Positions 18,724 through 27,172 of a DNA stretch of 64,000 nt are shown one piece after another. A model generated the notes under the pieces. That model was given only the letters and a program-made list of their open reading frames with translations, was not told the origin of the DNA and did no database searches. The position numbers and the translations under genes are program-made. Source of the DNA: CAZUAQ01 sp964618455 (GTDB lineage: Bacteria > Planctomycetota > Phycisphaerae > UBA1845 > PWPN01); NCBI GenBank assembly GCA_964618455.1, contig CAZUAQ010000001.1:189056-253055 (forward strand). The letters are read 5' to 3'. Within the stretch, counting starts at the first letter, position 1. Each line of letters starts with the position of its first letter.

Positions 18724-21700
18724 TCAGCCATCCTTCGCCGACATCTCCCTGAGCAATTCCTCACACTTCTGAACGTGTTCGTTCTCGGGATTCTGGCCGG
18801 CGCCGTTCGTGAGTTCGGCTCGGGCACGCTCCTGCCTGCCCATCTTCAGCAGCGTCTTGCCCAGCCAGTACCGGGATTCCGCGTCGACATGGTTGTATCG
18901 GGCACCGACACCGAGGTTCTCGGGGAAGGTCAGCGATTTCTCGAAGTTATCCAGAGCGGCGGTGTAACGCTCATTTTCGAAGTGAATCCGGCCACGGGCG
19001 AGCAACGCTCTGGCGAACGTATCGCGCGGCTTGGACGAGCCCTCCAGATTCGAGAAACGCGTCGACTCCAGCAGCGCGATGCAGGCGTCGAGTTGATTCT
19101 CCGCCCAATAGGCGTCCGCCAGCCACTGAGCCACGTCGTAGCGGAGTTCCGGGTTCCCGGTTCGGAGTTTTTCGACGATGCGGATCGCCTCGCCCCGGCG
19201 GTCGAGTTTCTCCAGGACATGCGCCAGGTCCCGGCATATCAACTGATCCTCCGGTCGCGCGTCGTGCCCTTTCCGAAAGAACGTCGCTGCCGCTTCCGGA
19301 TCCTCCGATTTTTTCCACGCTTGCAGGCCTTTCAAGCGCCAACCCACCGAGAGGCTCAGGTCGAGTTCGACGGCGCGGGACCACATTGCCAAGGCTTCGT
19401 CGATGCGCCGCAGTCCCGCCAGCAGATGGCCCATCAGCAGGTGAGCCTGGGCGTCGTTCGGCTGCCGGTCGAGAGCCCACGTGAAGACGCGAATCGCCTC
19501 CACGCGCGAGGGAAACACGACGTCAGAACTCATCGCCGCCGCGCGGGCAAGGTAACGTTTCGCATCCTGCGTGCGCTCCAATCCATCGCAGTAGAAGGCG
19601 AGGTAATAGAACGGCAGTGCGCTGCACCGGATGGCGTCCGACTCCTTGACGAAGGCAGCTACCAGGATGCGCGCCGCCTCTTGGAGCAATCCGCGATTTT
19701 CCAGGAAGACGGCAGTCTCCAACACCGTGAATTCGGGATCCCCGGCGATGCGATCCACGTCGCGTACGAAATCGACCATTTCCTTTTCAGCGGTCAGCGC
19801 CGCCACCGCGCGCGGGATAAAAGCCGTCGGATCCTCCTCGACAATCAGTCCCACCGCCGCACGCAGCGTCGCGCGATCCGCCCCGGCGGCGTAGCGGGCG
19901 ACCAGCACCTCGTCGCGCGCGCGGCGATCGGCGGGATCGCGTGCCAGACATCGCGTGAAGGCGTCGACGGCATCGTCGTATCGACCCAGGCTCATCAAAA
20001 CCCGGCCTTCGAGATGGTCACCCAGCGATGCGGTTTCGCGTGTACGGGCGCACTTCCGCGCACTGGCCAGCGCATCGTCAAGGTCATTCCGGCGAAATTG
20101 ACACACCCCCAGCACATGCCATGCCCGGCCGCGATCATCGTCAAGCGCGATAACGCGCTCGGCGTACTCGGCTGCGCTTTCATATCGGCCGAGCTCGAGA
20201 TCGAGGATCGCCAGTGCCAGCAGGGCGTCGACGTGGTGGGGATCCAGTTCAAGCGCGTCCAGGTAGGCCTGTCGGGCTTGCATCGGGCCTGACCGCCGGT
20301 CCAGGCGGGAGGCTTTCTCGACGTGTTCCTCCGCCGTTGTGGGCTTTGGCGCGTTTTTCCCTCGCTTCTTGACCTCGTCGGGCGGCTCGACCTTGGGGAT
20401 CTCCAGCGGCGTGGCATATCGAGCCAGCGTTTCACCCTCGCGTGTGGAGACGTGCACGTCGATTCGGTCTCCGGGAACATGCTCGAGTGAGACGGCGCGC
20501 GCCTGCGCCGGTGTAAGATCCATCTCCTGTTCAAGCAGCGGCTCACCCTCATGGCTCAATGTGAGTCGCGCCCCGGGAAACTTTCCCGTCGCGAGCAATC
20601 GAAGTTCGAGTCGTCCGTCCTCCCCGCGAAGTGATTGGAACGCCACGTCGCGCGTCGCGTACTCGAACCCGGTGCCGAGCCCATGCACGGGATACCAGAA
20701 CTCGTTCCAGCTCACCTCGCCCCCGGGGCCGAGCATGCCGTAGTCGGATTGCGTCGGCAGCGGTCCGCTCTGAATCTCGATGTACTGGGCCCGCTCGCGC
20801 TCGGCATCAGACAGCCCGAGCTGACTGACCACGCCGAAATCGTGTGTGCCCCAGGTCCATGCCTTCTTGCCCGGCAGTACGCGATGATCGGCAAAGCAGA
20901 CAATCCCGCGATCGAGATCGACGTCGTACGCCCCGAAAAAATCGAACGGGCATTCGTACGCGAACAAGGCGGTCATGTTCTCGTGGTTCTTCAACCAGGT
21001 CTGATCCACGCCTTCGTGAATCGGCCAGGAATAGAACTTGTCGCCGTTGTGATTCGTGCCGAGGCTCATGGGAAAGATGAAGCGCGTTCCCGGAAGATGC
21101 GGGAAGGCGGTGTTGTTCCAGAAGTAGTAGGGGTGCGTGCCGTCGGTGGGATTGAACAGGAAGATCTCCTCGTCCAGGTAGGCCTTGCCGGGATGCAGCG
21201 TCACCCGGACACCCCATCGTGTGCGGAACATCTTCTCCGTCATGCCGATGGCGATCGTCGCCGACCCGTCCATGTTCTTCTTGACCAGCGCATCGACGGG
21301 GGACACGACGCTCACCGCGTGCCCCTGCGGGCCGACGTTCCATTCCACGCCGCCACTGACCCACGCACCGCGCATGGCGATCGGTGCGGGCTTGATCACG
21401 TCGTTGGTGTGAAACATTTCCTGCTGCGTGGACTTGTCGAAGACGGAGTGAATGCGTCCTCCGAGTTCCGGCAGGCAGGTCACCCGCAAATAGGCGTTCT
21501 CGAGATACAAAGCCCGATACGTCCGGTCGGATTTCGTCTTCTCAATGTGATCCTGTCGGGTGTACGGGTAGTAGATTTTGTCTTCGTAGGCGGCGAAGAC
21601 CGGATTGACGTCGTCGTGCCACGGATAGGTCGGCAGCGTGAGCGACCCTTCCCACCCTCGGACGGGCACCGGCCGGTCGTCCGCCATCGCCCGCGGAGTG

Positions 21701-21807
21701 TGGCTCCCACATGCGGCAACGGTTACGATAACTGAAAGGATTCGAATGACACCCGGCCGCGACACGCGTTTCGCCCGGATGTTCCTGAGACGATTGTACT
21801 TCTTCAT
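18724..21807 (-). CDS. DUF5107 domain and tetratricopeptide repeat lipoprotein
   Basis: A 1027-residue exported protein. A basic N terminus precedes a hydrophobic segment ending VTVAACGS, which reads as a lipobox (VAAC). Residues 45-420 match a DUF5107 domain, a beta-sandwich related to aldose-epimerase-like and glycoside hydrolase accessory folds, with RYRALYLENAYLRVT-like and LPELGGRIHSVFDK motifs. From about residue 500 to the C terminus there are at least ten TPR-like helical pairs (for example ALELDPHHVDALLALAILDL and YESAAEYAERVIALDDD). Proteins of this design are common beside carbohydrate-degrading genes in Planctomycetota and Bacteroidota, and the TPR part probably scaffolds partners. 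The catalytic status of DUF5107 is unknown. Confidence 0.85.
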   Translation of the reverse strand: MKKYNRLRNIRAKRVSRPGVIRILSVIVTVAACGSHTPRAMADDRPVPVRGWEGSLTLPTYPWHDDVNPVFAAYEDKIYYPYTRQDHIEKTKSDRTYRALYLENAYLRVTCLPELGGRIHSVFDKSTQQEMFHTNDVIKPAPIAMRGAWVSGGVEWNVGPQGHAVSVVSPVDALVKKNMDGSATIAIGMTEKMFRTRWGVRVTLHPGKAYLDEEIFLFNPTDGTHPYYFWNNTAFPHLPGTRFIFPMSLGTNHNGDKFYSWPIHEGVDQTWLKNHENMTALFAYECPFDFFGAYDVDLDRGIVCFADHRVLPGKKAWTWGTHDFGVVSQLGLSDAERERAQYIEIQSGPLPTQSDYGMLGPGGEVSWNEFWYPVHGLGTGFEYATRDVAFQSLRGEDGRLELRLLATGKFPGARLTLSHEGEPLLEQEMDLTPAQARAVSLEHVPGDRIDVHVSTREGETLARYATPLEIPKVEPPDEVKKRGKNAPKPTTAEEHVEKASRLDRRSGPMQARQAYLDALELDPHHVDALLALAILDLELGRYESAAEYAERVIALDDDRGRAWHVLGVCQFRRNDLDDALASARKCARTRETASLGDHLEGRVLMSLGRYDDAVDAFTRCLARDPADRRARDEVLVARYAAGADRATLRAAVGLIVEEDPTAFIPRAVAALTAEKEMVDFVRDVDRIAGDPEFTVLETAVFLENRGLLQEAARILVAAFVKESDAIRCSALPFYYLAFYCDGLERTQDAKRYLARAAAMSSDVVFPSRVEAIRVFTWALDRQPNDAQAHLLMGHLLAGLRRIDEALAMWSRAVELDLSLSVGWRLKGLQAWKKSEDPEAAATFFRKGHDARPEDQLICRDLAHVLEKLDRRGEAIRIVEKLRTGNPELRYDVAQWLADAYWAENQLDACIALLESTRFSNLEGSSKPRDTFARALLARGRIHFENERYTAALDNFEKSLTFPENLGVGARYNHVDAESRYWLGKTLLKMGRQERARAELTNGAGQNPENEHVQKCEELLREMSAKDG

Positions 21808-21927
21808 GATCTGCGTTCCGGTAAAGACCCATCGGTTTCCTGAAGCGTTTCAGCATGTTAACGCATCCGGCACGTCGCTCCCACGGGCGGGTGACGTCCG
21901 GTCATGCACGACGGAGTGAATGTCACG

Positions 21928-24066
21928 ATGTGGAAAGTCCTCCTGATTTCCTGTTTGTTCGCCGCCCCCCCCGCCCTTGATGCACGCCTCAACACGCTTC
22001 GCAGCCAGTTGAACGAGCTCCGGGCGATACCCGTCACACCGGAGGCGGAAGCACAGGCGCAGGCATCACTGACAGAGCTGGAGCAACTCCTGGAGAGCGC
22101 CCCCGAGACCGGCGACGAAGTGGATCGCATTTACCGTCGACTCGACGTCGTGCGCACCTGGCTGCTCGCGAATGCGCAGGAGAAGCCCTCGACCGTCCCC
22201 CAGGATTTCCAGGAGACCGCCGCGCTGTGGAAGGTCACCAACGACGAGCTGACGCTCACGGTGGCGCGCGACACGCTTGCCATGACCGTGGATACGGATG
22301 GCGGCACGTGGACATGGGAACCCTCGAACGATGACGACGTCGTGCTGCGTGACGACCGATCCTTCTCGCTCGCCGACGCCGGAATCAAACGCGCCGAGCC
22401 CTTCCATACCGGTTACAGCGCGGGCATGTGCATCACGCTGGCGGATCTCGGACCGCCGCCCCGCGCGAGCCTCGACATCGTCGTGCACCTCATCGGTCGC
22501 GAGATGGTGGTCGAGGTGGTGCCCGTCCACGACATCGACCTGCTCGAGACCATCGCGTTTCCCAAGGCGATCGTGACCGGCCGGTCGAGAAACGACGTTG
22601 CCGTGATCCCGCGCATGCAGGGCATGCTGCTCCCCGGCAACTGGCGGCAGGAGATGCACCAACGCGAATTGACCCAGTCCCGCGCGTTGTACATGCCGTG
22701 GTGGGGGCAGATCGCGAAATCACGCGGCGTGCAGACGATTTACGAGACTCCCGACGACGCAGGCGTCGAGTACACGCACCCGTCGGGCGGACCGACGCAT
22801 ATTCAGCCCCTGTGGTATTCGAGCCTGAACCGTGTGCGCTATCCGCGGATCGTGCGCTACGTCTTCGATGACGATGTCGACTACGTTCGGATGACCAAGC
22901 GCTACCGGCGATTCGTCCAGGAGCGCGGCGAGTTTGTCTCTCTGGCCGAGAAGCGCGTCCGCACACCCAACCTCGACAAGGTGATCGGCAAGCCGGTGGT
23001 GCACATCGGGGCGCTCTATCACACCGTGCAGGGCTCGCGCTTTTTCCGCGAGGAGTTCATGGAGCGCAACCATCGCGGAATGAGCTTCGATGATGTGGCC
23101 GCCGCGCTGCGTAAGCTGAGCGACAAGGGCATCGAATCGGCCTATGTCCATCTCGATGGTTGGGGTTACTACGGGTACGACAACGCCCACCCCGACATCG
23201 TTCCCGCCGGTCCGCAGCAGGGCGGCTGGGACGCCCTGCGCCGTCTGGCGAACTTGTGCGAGGAACTCGACTTCCTGTTCGCGGTTCACGACCAGTATCG
23301 CGACTTCTACTTTTCCGCCGTGTCCTACGATCCCAGGCTCGCGACGCAGAACTGGGACGGCACGCGGCTCGATCACGCACAGTGGCTCGGCGGGCTTCAG
23401 TCGATGCTCAGCCCGCGCTTCTATCCGGAATACGTTCGCCGGAATCACGATGCCTTCGTGGCCAATAACGTGAAAGTGAAAGGCGCCTACCTGGATGTCT
23501 TCGGCGTCGTGCCGCTGGAAGAAAGCTTCCGGCGCAGCCATCCGATCACGCGGACGGACAACGCGAATTACCGCCGGGAGAGCTGCGAACTGCTGACGGC
23601 GCGCGGCTACGTCGTGAGCACCGAGGAGCCGACCGATTTCATCGTGCGCTCCGTCGCTCTTGTCCATCACGGACCCTATCCCACGCTGCCGAAAGGGTAC
23701 GGTCCGGGCGAAGGTGCCGGCATCGCCGTGCCCCTGTTCAATCTCGTGTATCATGATTCCATCCTTCTGCCCTGGCACATGACGGAGAACGGCGGGTGGG
23801 GCATTCCCAACGGCGACGCGGGCTGGCTGCACTGCGTGCTCAACGCTGGGTTGCCGTATGTCTCGCCCAACGCCGGTTCGGGACAGATCGAGCGCGTCAA
23901 GGCAGTCAGCGCCATTGCCGACCGACTGGGGCTGCTCGAAATGACCGACCACACCTTCCTCGACAAGAAACGTCGGGTTCAGCAAACCACCTACAGCGAC
24001 GGCACCCGCATTACCGTGGACTTCGATCAGGGCACGTACGAGGTGGCCTACCCGGAAGCGCCGTGA
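21928..24066 (+). CDS. Secreted GH101/GH129-like (DUF5696) glycoside hydrolase
   Basis: A 712-residue protein with signal peptide MWKVLLISCLFAAPPALDA, a short coiled-coil-like segment (about 30-75), a beta-sandwich (about 90-330) and a TIM barrel (about 340-690). The barrel strand KGAYLDVFGVV near residue 522 is a candidate for the nucleophile Asp. STEEPTDF near 565 is a candidate for the acid/base Glu, by analogy with GH129/GH101 alpha-N-acetylgalactosaminidases. The ATG at 21928 is preferred because it starts the signal peptide; the ATG at 21904 would add eight residues that disturb it. The gene is divergent from the DUF5107 gene with 120 bases between, so shared regulation is possible. The substrate is uncertain. 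Confidence 0.75.
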   Translation: MWKVLLISCLFAAPPALDARLNTLRSQLNELRAIPVTPEAEAQAQASLTELEQLLESAPETGDEVDRIYRRLDVVRTWLLANAQEKPSTVPQDFQETAALWKVTNDELTLTVARDTLAMTVDTDGGTWTWEPSNDDDVVLRDDRSFSLADAGIKRAEPFHTGYSAGMCITLADLGPPPRASLDIVVHLIGREMVVEVVPVHDIDLLETIAFPKAIVTGRSRNDVAVIPRMQGMLLPGNWRQEMHQRELTQSRALYMPWWGQIAKSRGVQTIYETPDDAGVEYTHPSGGPTHIQPLWYSSLNRVRYPRIVRYVFDDDVDYVRMTKRYRRFVQERGEFVSLAEKRVRTPNLDKVIGKPVVHIGALYHTVQGSRFFREEFMERNHRGMSFDDVAAALRKLSDKGIESAYVHLDGWGYYGYDNAHPDIVPAGPQQGGWDALRRLANLCEELDFLFAVHDQYRDFYFSAVSYDPRLATQNWDGTRLDHAQWLGGLQSMLSPRFYPEYVRRNHDAFVANNVKVKGAYLDVFGVVPLEESFRRSHPITRTDNANYRRESCELLTARGYVVSTEEPTDFIVRSVALVHHGPYPTLPKGYGPGEGAGIAVPLFNLVYHDSILLPWHMTENGGWGIPNGDAGWLHCVLNAGLPYVSPNAGSGQIERVKAVSAIADRLGLLEMTDHTFLDKKRRVQQTTYSDGTRITVDFDQGTYEVAYPEAP

Positions 24067-24164
24067 GGCGGGAAGGCCCGCGGAAACCCGACTGAACGCA
24101 ACGCATACCCCCGGCGTCGGTATAAAAGGCATACATTCGGTGAAGATGCCGAATCGGGTGGGCT

Positions 24165-24180
24165 GCCGCGGGGCGGCTGT
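24165..24180 (+). terminator. Possible weak terminator after the GH101-like gene
   Basis: A GC-rich hairpin GCCGC-GGG-GCGGC is followed by a moderately T-rich tail (TGTATTGATTT). It lies about 100 bases after the stop codon and just before the promoter of the secretion operon. The tail is weak, so this is tentative. Confidence 0.3.
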
Positions 24181-24181
24181 A

Positions 24182-24210
24182 TTGATTTAAGTCTTTGCGG
24201 AATTTAGACT
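24182..24210 (+). promoter_or_regulatory. Candidate sigma-70-type promoter of the T2SS-like operon
   Basis: TTGATT at 24182-24187 and TAGACT at 24205-24210 are separated by 17 bases. The match is four of six for each hexamer. This would give a leader of about 105 bases before gspF that contains the hairpin at 24258-24298. Confidence 0.45.
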
Positions 24211-24257
24211 AACGTCCGATCATCCGGCCTGGAAAGTTCCGGATGGCACGACCGATA

Positions 24258-24298
24258 ACGTCTCTCAGGCAAGCCCCGGGCAGAGTGCCTGAGGACGT
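24258..24298 (+). other. Long leader hairpin upstream of gspF
   Basis: ACGTCTCTCAGGCA (24258-24271) pairs with TGCCTGAGGACGT (24286-24298), giving 13 base pairs with one bulged base and a 14-base loop. It ends 24 bases before the gspF ATG, which itself has no strong ribosome-binding site. No known riboswitch consensus was recognised. It may control translation or RNA stability. Confidence 0.5.
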
Positions 24299-24322
24299 CT
24301 CAGAGGCTTCCCAGAGAACGCT

Positions 24323-25534
24323 ATGGCGACCTTCAGCTACAAAGCGAAGACCAGTTCGGGCGAGACCATCAGCGGCGTATTGACGGCGGAGAGCCAGCAG
24401 GCGGCGCTACGCACGCTGGATGACCGCTCGCTCTTTCCGATCCTGGTCCGCGAGGGTGGCCAGGCCACGCGTTCGGCATTCGGGAGCGGCGGCAAGAAGC
24501 GGATCGGCCTGCGGGTGATCTCGACGTTCTACAGTCAGTTGTCGGATCTGCTGCGGGCGGGTGTACCGGTGCTGCGTTCGCTGGATGTGCTGTCGCGTCA
24601 GGATTCGAGCCCCGCGTTGTCGGAGATTCTCAAGGAAGTGCACAACGACGTCTCCGGCGGAGAGACGCTGGCGGATGCGATGGAAAAGCATCCGAACGCG
24701 TTCAATACGCTGTCGATTGCGATGGTGCGCGCCGGGGAGTCGGGTGGTTTTCTGGAGGACGTGCTGGCACGTATTGCCATTTTCGCGGAGAAGCAGGACG
24801 AACTGCGGAACAAGCTGATCGGCTCGATGATCTACCCGATGATTCTGCTTCTGGCGGGCATCGGGGTCGTCGGTTTTCTGTTAGGATTCGTGGTTCCGCA
24901 ATTGCAGGGATTCATCGAGGATCTCGAGGACAAGCCGTGGATCACCGACGCGTTGTTCGCCGCGACGGATGCCGTACAGCACTATTGGCCGTTCATGCTT
25001 GGAGGCGTGATCGCGGTCATCGTGGCCATGATCGCGGTGCAGCGCAGCGAGCAGGGCCGCTGGTGGTGGGCGCGAACGAAACTTCGCCTGCCGGTCGTGG
25101 GCAAAATCATTACGATGGTCGCGCTGTGTCGGTTCTGCCGGATTCTGGGCACGATGTTGCACAACGGCGTGCCGATTCTTCAGGCGTTGAAAATATCGAA
25201 GGACTCCGCCGGCAACCTGGTGATGGGCGAGAAGATCGATCTAGCGGCGGAGAACGTGCAGAAGGGTGAGCCGCTGGCGGTGCCCCTGGGCCAGAGCGGT
25301 CTGTTTCCCAGCGACATCGTGGACATGATCGCCGTGGCGGAGGAGAGCAACAACCTGGAGAACGTGCTGGTGCAGATTGCCGACTCGAACGAAGCCCGGA
25401 CGGGGCGGCAGATCGATCTGGCGGTCAAGCTGCTCGAGCCGGTCATGCTGCTGGCTATGGCGGTGATGGTGCTGATGATCGCGATCGCGCTGCTGGTGCC
25501 GATCCTGCGGATGAGCACGTCCGCCATGGGATAG
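24323..25534 (+). CDS. gspF: Type II secretion system inner-membrane platform protein GspF
   Basis: A 403-residue protein of the GspF/PilC family, the inner-membrane platform on which the assembly ATPase pushes pseudopilin subunits. It begins with the typical FSYKAKTSSGETISGVLTA segment. Two homologous cytoplasmic helical domains follow (about 65-165 and 265-365), each with the TFYSQLSDLLRAGVPVL / RFCRILGTMLHNGVPIL pattern. Three membrane helices are seen (about 167-190, 222-242, 373-395). It is the first gene of an 11-gene co-directional operon. The ATPase gene gspE, normally just upstream, is absent here. Confidence 0.95.
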   Translation: MATFSYKAKTSSGETISGVLTAESQQAALRTLDDRSLFPILVREGGQATRSAFGSGGKKRIGLRVISTFYSQLSDLLRAGVPVLRSLDVLSRQDSSPALSEILKEVHNDVSGGETLADAMEKHPNAFNTLSIAMVRAGESGGFLEDVLARIAIFAEKQDELRNKLIGSMIYPMILLLAGIGVVGFLLGFVVPQLQGFIEDLEDKPWITDALFAATDAVQHYWPFMLGGVIAVIVAMIAVQRSEQGRWWWARTKLRLPVVGKIITMVALCRFCRILGTMLHNGVPILQALKISKDSAGNLVMGEKIDLAAENVQKGEPLAVPLGQSGLFPSDIVDMIAVAEESNNLENVLVQIADSNEARTGRQIDLAVKLLEPVMLLAMAVMVLMIAIALLVPILRMSTSAMG

Positions 25535-25688
25535 ATTCGCCGATGGGAAAGGTTGTCACATCGGCAGAGTAATAGAGCTTTATCGCCTCGGGTGGGTCGA
25601 GGCGTCGTATGGGTAATTGGACACGAACACAACACGTGGAAACGGCGGGCTCGAAGGGCACGCCAGGACAGACGAAGGAGCATGGTCG

Positions 25689-26138
25689 ATGCGTCAAGTG
25701 AAGAGAAAACGAAATCGTCGTCGCGGCGGATTCACGCTGCTGGAGATTCTGATCGTGGTGGGCATCATCGCGATTCTGGCGGCGTTCGTCGTCCCGAGTC
25801 TGATGGGCACCAGCGAGGCTGCGAAAATCGAGATCACGGAATCCGCGGTCAACGACAACGGTCCGATCGCCAACGCGCTGGATGTTTATCGGCTGCATAT
25901 GGGAACCTATCCGGAAGAGCTTTCGGCACTGACGGAGCGGCCCGATGACGAGGAAGCTGAAGATAAGTGGAAAGGCCCCTACATCAAGAATCCCGACAAG
26001 ATGAAGGATGCCTGGGGGAACGCGCTGGAGTATCGTTACCCGGGTGAAGTGCGCGAGGACAGCTACGACCTCTGGAGCAACGGTCCGGACGGTGAAGAAG
26101 GCAATGACGACGATGTCAAGAACTGGACGGAAGGTTGA
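25689..26138 (+). CDS. gspG: Major pseudopilin GspG
   Basis: A 149-residue major pseudopilin. The prepilin cleavage site RRGG/FTLLEILIVV has Gly at -1, Phe at +1 and Glu at +5. A single hydrophobic helix follows and then the globular part with HMGTYPEELSALTE. The C-terminal DLWSNGPDGEEGNDDD loop is the calcium-binding loop typical of GspG. The start is the ATG at 25689, with AAGGAG upstream; the longer open frame from 25617 would place 24 unneeded residues before the basic leader. The next gene is 173 bases away, and the spacer can fold strongly (26212-26277), which may raise gspG product over the minor pseudopilins. Confidence 0.95.
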   Translation: MRQVKRKRNRRRGGFTLLEILIVVGIIAILAAFVVPSLMGTSEAAKIEITESAVNDNGPIANALDVYRLHMGTYPEELSALTERPDDEEAEDKWKGPYIKNPDKMKDAWGNALEYRYPGEVREDSYDLWSNGPDGEEGNDDDVKNWTEG

Positions 26139-26211
26139 TTGTCTCTGAGGACTGATCGCCATGGGCGGCGAAAGCGTCGCCCGATGATCGGATCCCTGTC
26201 ATGACTCTGCA

Positions 26212-26277
26212 CCGGGACGGGCACCCGCTTCGCTGATGAAAAGCAACGTTTCGGCGTTGCCTGGGCGCCTGTCCCGG
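26212..26277 (+). other. Structured spacer RNA between gspG and gspH
   Basis: CCGGGACGGGC (26212-26222) can pair with GCCTGTCCCGG (26267-26277) over 11 pairs including one G-U. Inside, GCAACG (26243-26248) pairs with CGTTGC (26255-26260) around a 6-base loop, and CCC/GGG can pair between them. No T tract follows, so it is more likely an attenuation, processing or stability element than a full terminator. Confidence 0.5.
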
Positions 26278-26311
26278 TTCGTTATTCGGGGCAACCCTTG
26301 AAGGGAATGCC

Positions 26312-27142
26312 ATGAAGATTGAGGGACATCTGATTTCACGCATCGCGGTTCGCCGGTGTCGATTATCGGGAAGGCACCGCGGCTTCACGCTGCTGGAAGT
26401 GTTGCTGACCATCGGCGTGCTGCTGTTGATCCTGGCGATCGCGCTGCCGGACTACGAAGCGATGTTCGGGCAGCGCTCGCTGAAGGAATCAGGCGATCAG
26501 CTCAAGGCGTTGATCGTCATGGCGCACGCCCGGTCGATGAAAGAGGGACGTCGCTATCGCGTCTTCTTCCCGGGGACGCCGGATCCGAACGACGATCTTG
26601 CGGAGAAGGAGATCGACGTTCCGCTGGAGACGCTGCAGCCGAAGGTCGAGCGCCAGGTGGACCCGCTGATCAATCCGGAGTGGTACGAGGAAGTCAATGA
26701 GAGTTGGATTCCCGAGAAGATCATGATGGACGGGACGCGCTGCGTGGCGGTACTGCCCGGCAAGCCGAATTTCGACATCAATCCGGAAACGCCGATTGCC
26801 GGCCCATCGGTCTCGGAGGACCTGGCCGAGTTCGTTCGCGTGACATTTCATCCGGACGGCACCTCGGACTGGGCCACGTTCGTGCTGACCGATCTGCCGT
26901 TCGAGATCGAGGTGGAAGAGGATCACGTCGGGCGGATCATGAACGTCGTGGTCGACGGGCGAACGGGCAAGCCCTGGATGCAACGCGCGCTGCGCGTGAC
27001 CGAGGTGGAACTGATGCTCGAGAACGGCGCCGAGCCGATTCTCCGGCAGGACTTCACCGATCCGATGGAAATCACGGAGGACCATATCCTTCACGTGCAA
27101 CTCGGACAGGACGGAGCCCAGGTAGGACGACGCGCGGAGTAG
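26312..27142 (+). CDS. gspH: Minor pseudopilin, GspH-like, enlarged
   Basis: A 276-residue pseudopilin. The cleavage site is RHRG/FTLLEVLLTIGVLLLILA, with Glu at +5. The globular part begins with RSLKESGDQLKALIVMAHARSM, which resembles the GspH/FimT family. GspH is usually 150-190 residues, so this one carries extra beta-rich sequence after residue 100. It has an AAGGGA ribosome-binding site. It would sit near the tip of the pseudopilus. The GspH label rests on position and the post-helix motif rather than close similarity. Confidence 0.85.
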   Translation: MKIEGHLISRIAVRRCRLSGRHRGFTLLEVLLTIGVLLLILAIALPDYEAMFGQRSLKESGDQLKALIVMAHARSMKEGRRYRVFFPGTPDPNDDLAEKEIDVPLETLQPKVERQVDPLINPEWYEEVNESWIPEKIMMDGTRCVAVLPGKPNFDINPETPIAGPSVSEDLAEFVRVTFHPDGTSDWATFVLTDLPFEIEVEEDHVGRIMNVVVDGRTGKPWMQRALRVTEVELMLENGAEPILRQDFTDPMEITEDHILHVQLGQDGAQVGRRAE

Positions 27143-27172
27143 GGGGCCGTCGACCGGCAGATGGGAGAAGGC

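Noticed and set aside
24067..24322. Cyclic-di-GMP or other known riboswitch before gspF
   Set aside because: The conserved core bases of the classes I know were not found. Only a simple long hairpin is supported.
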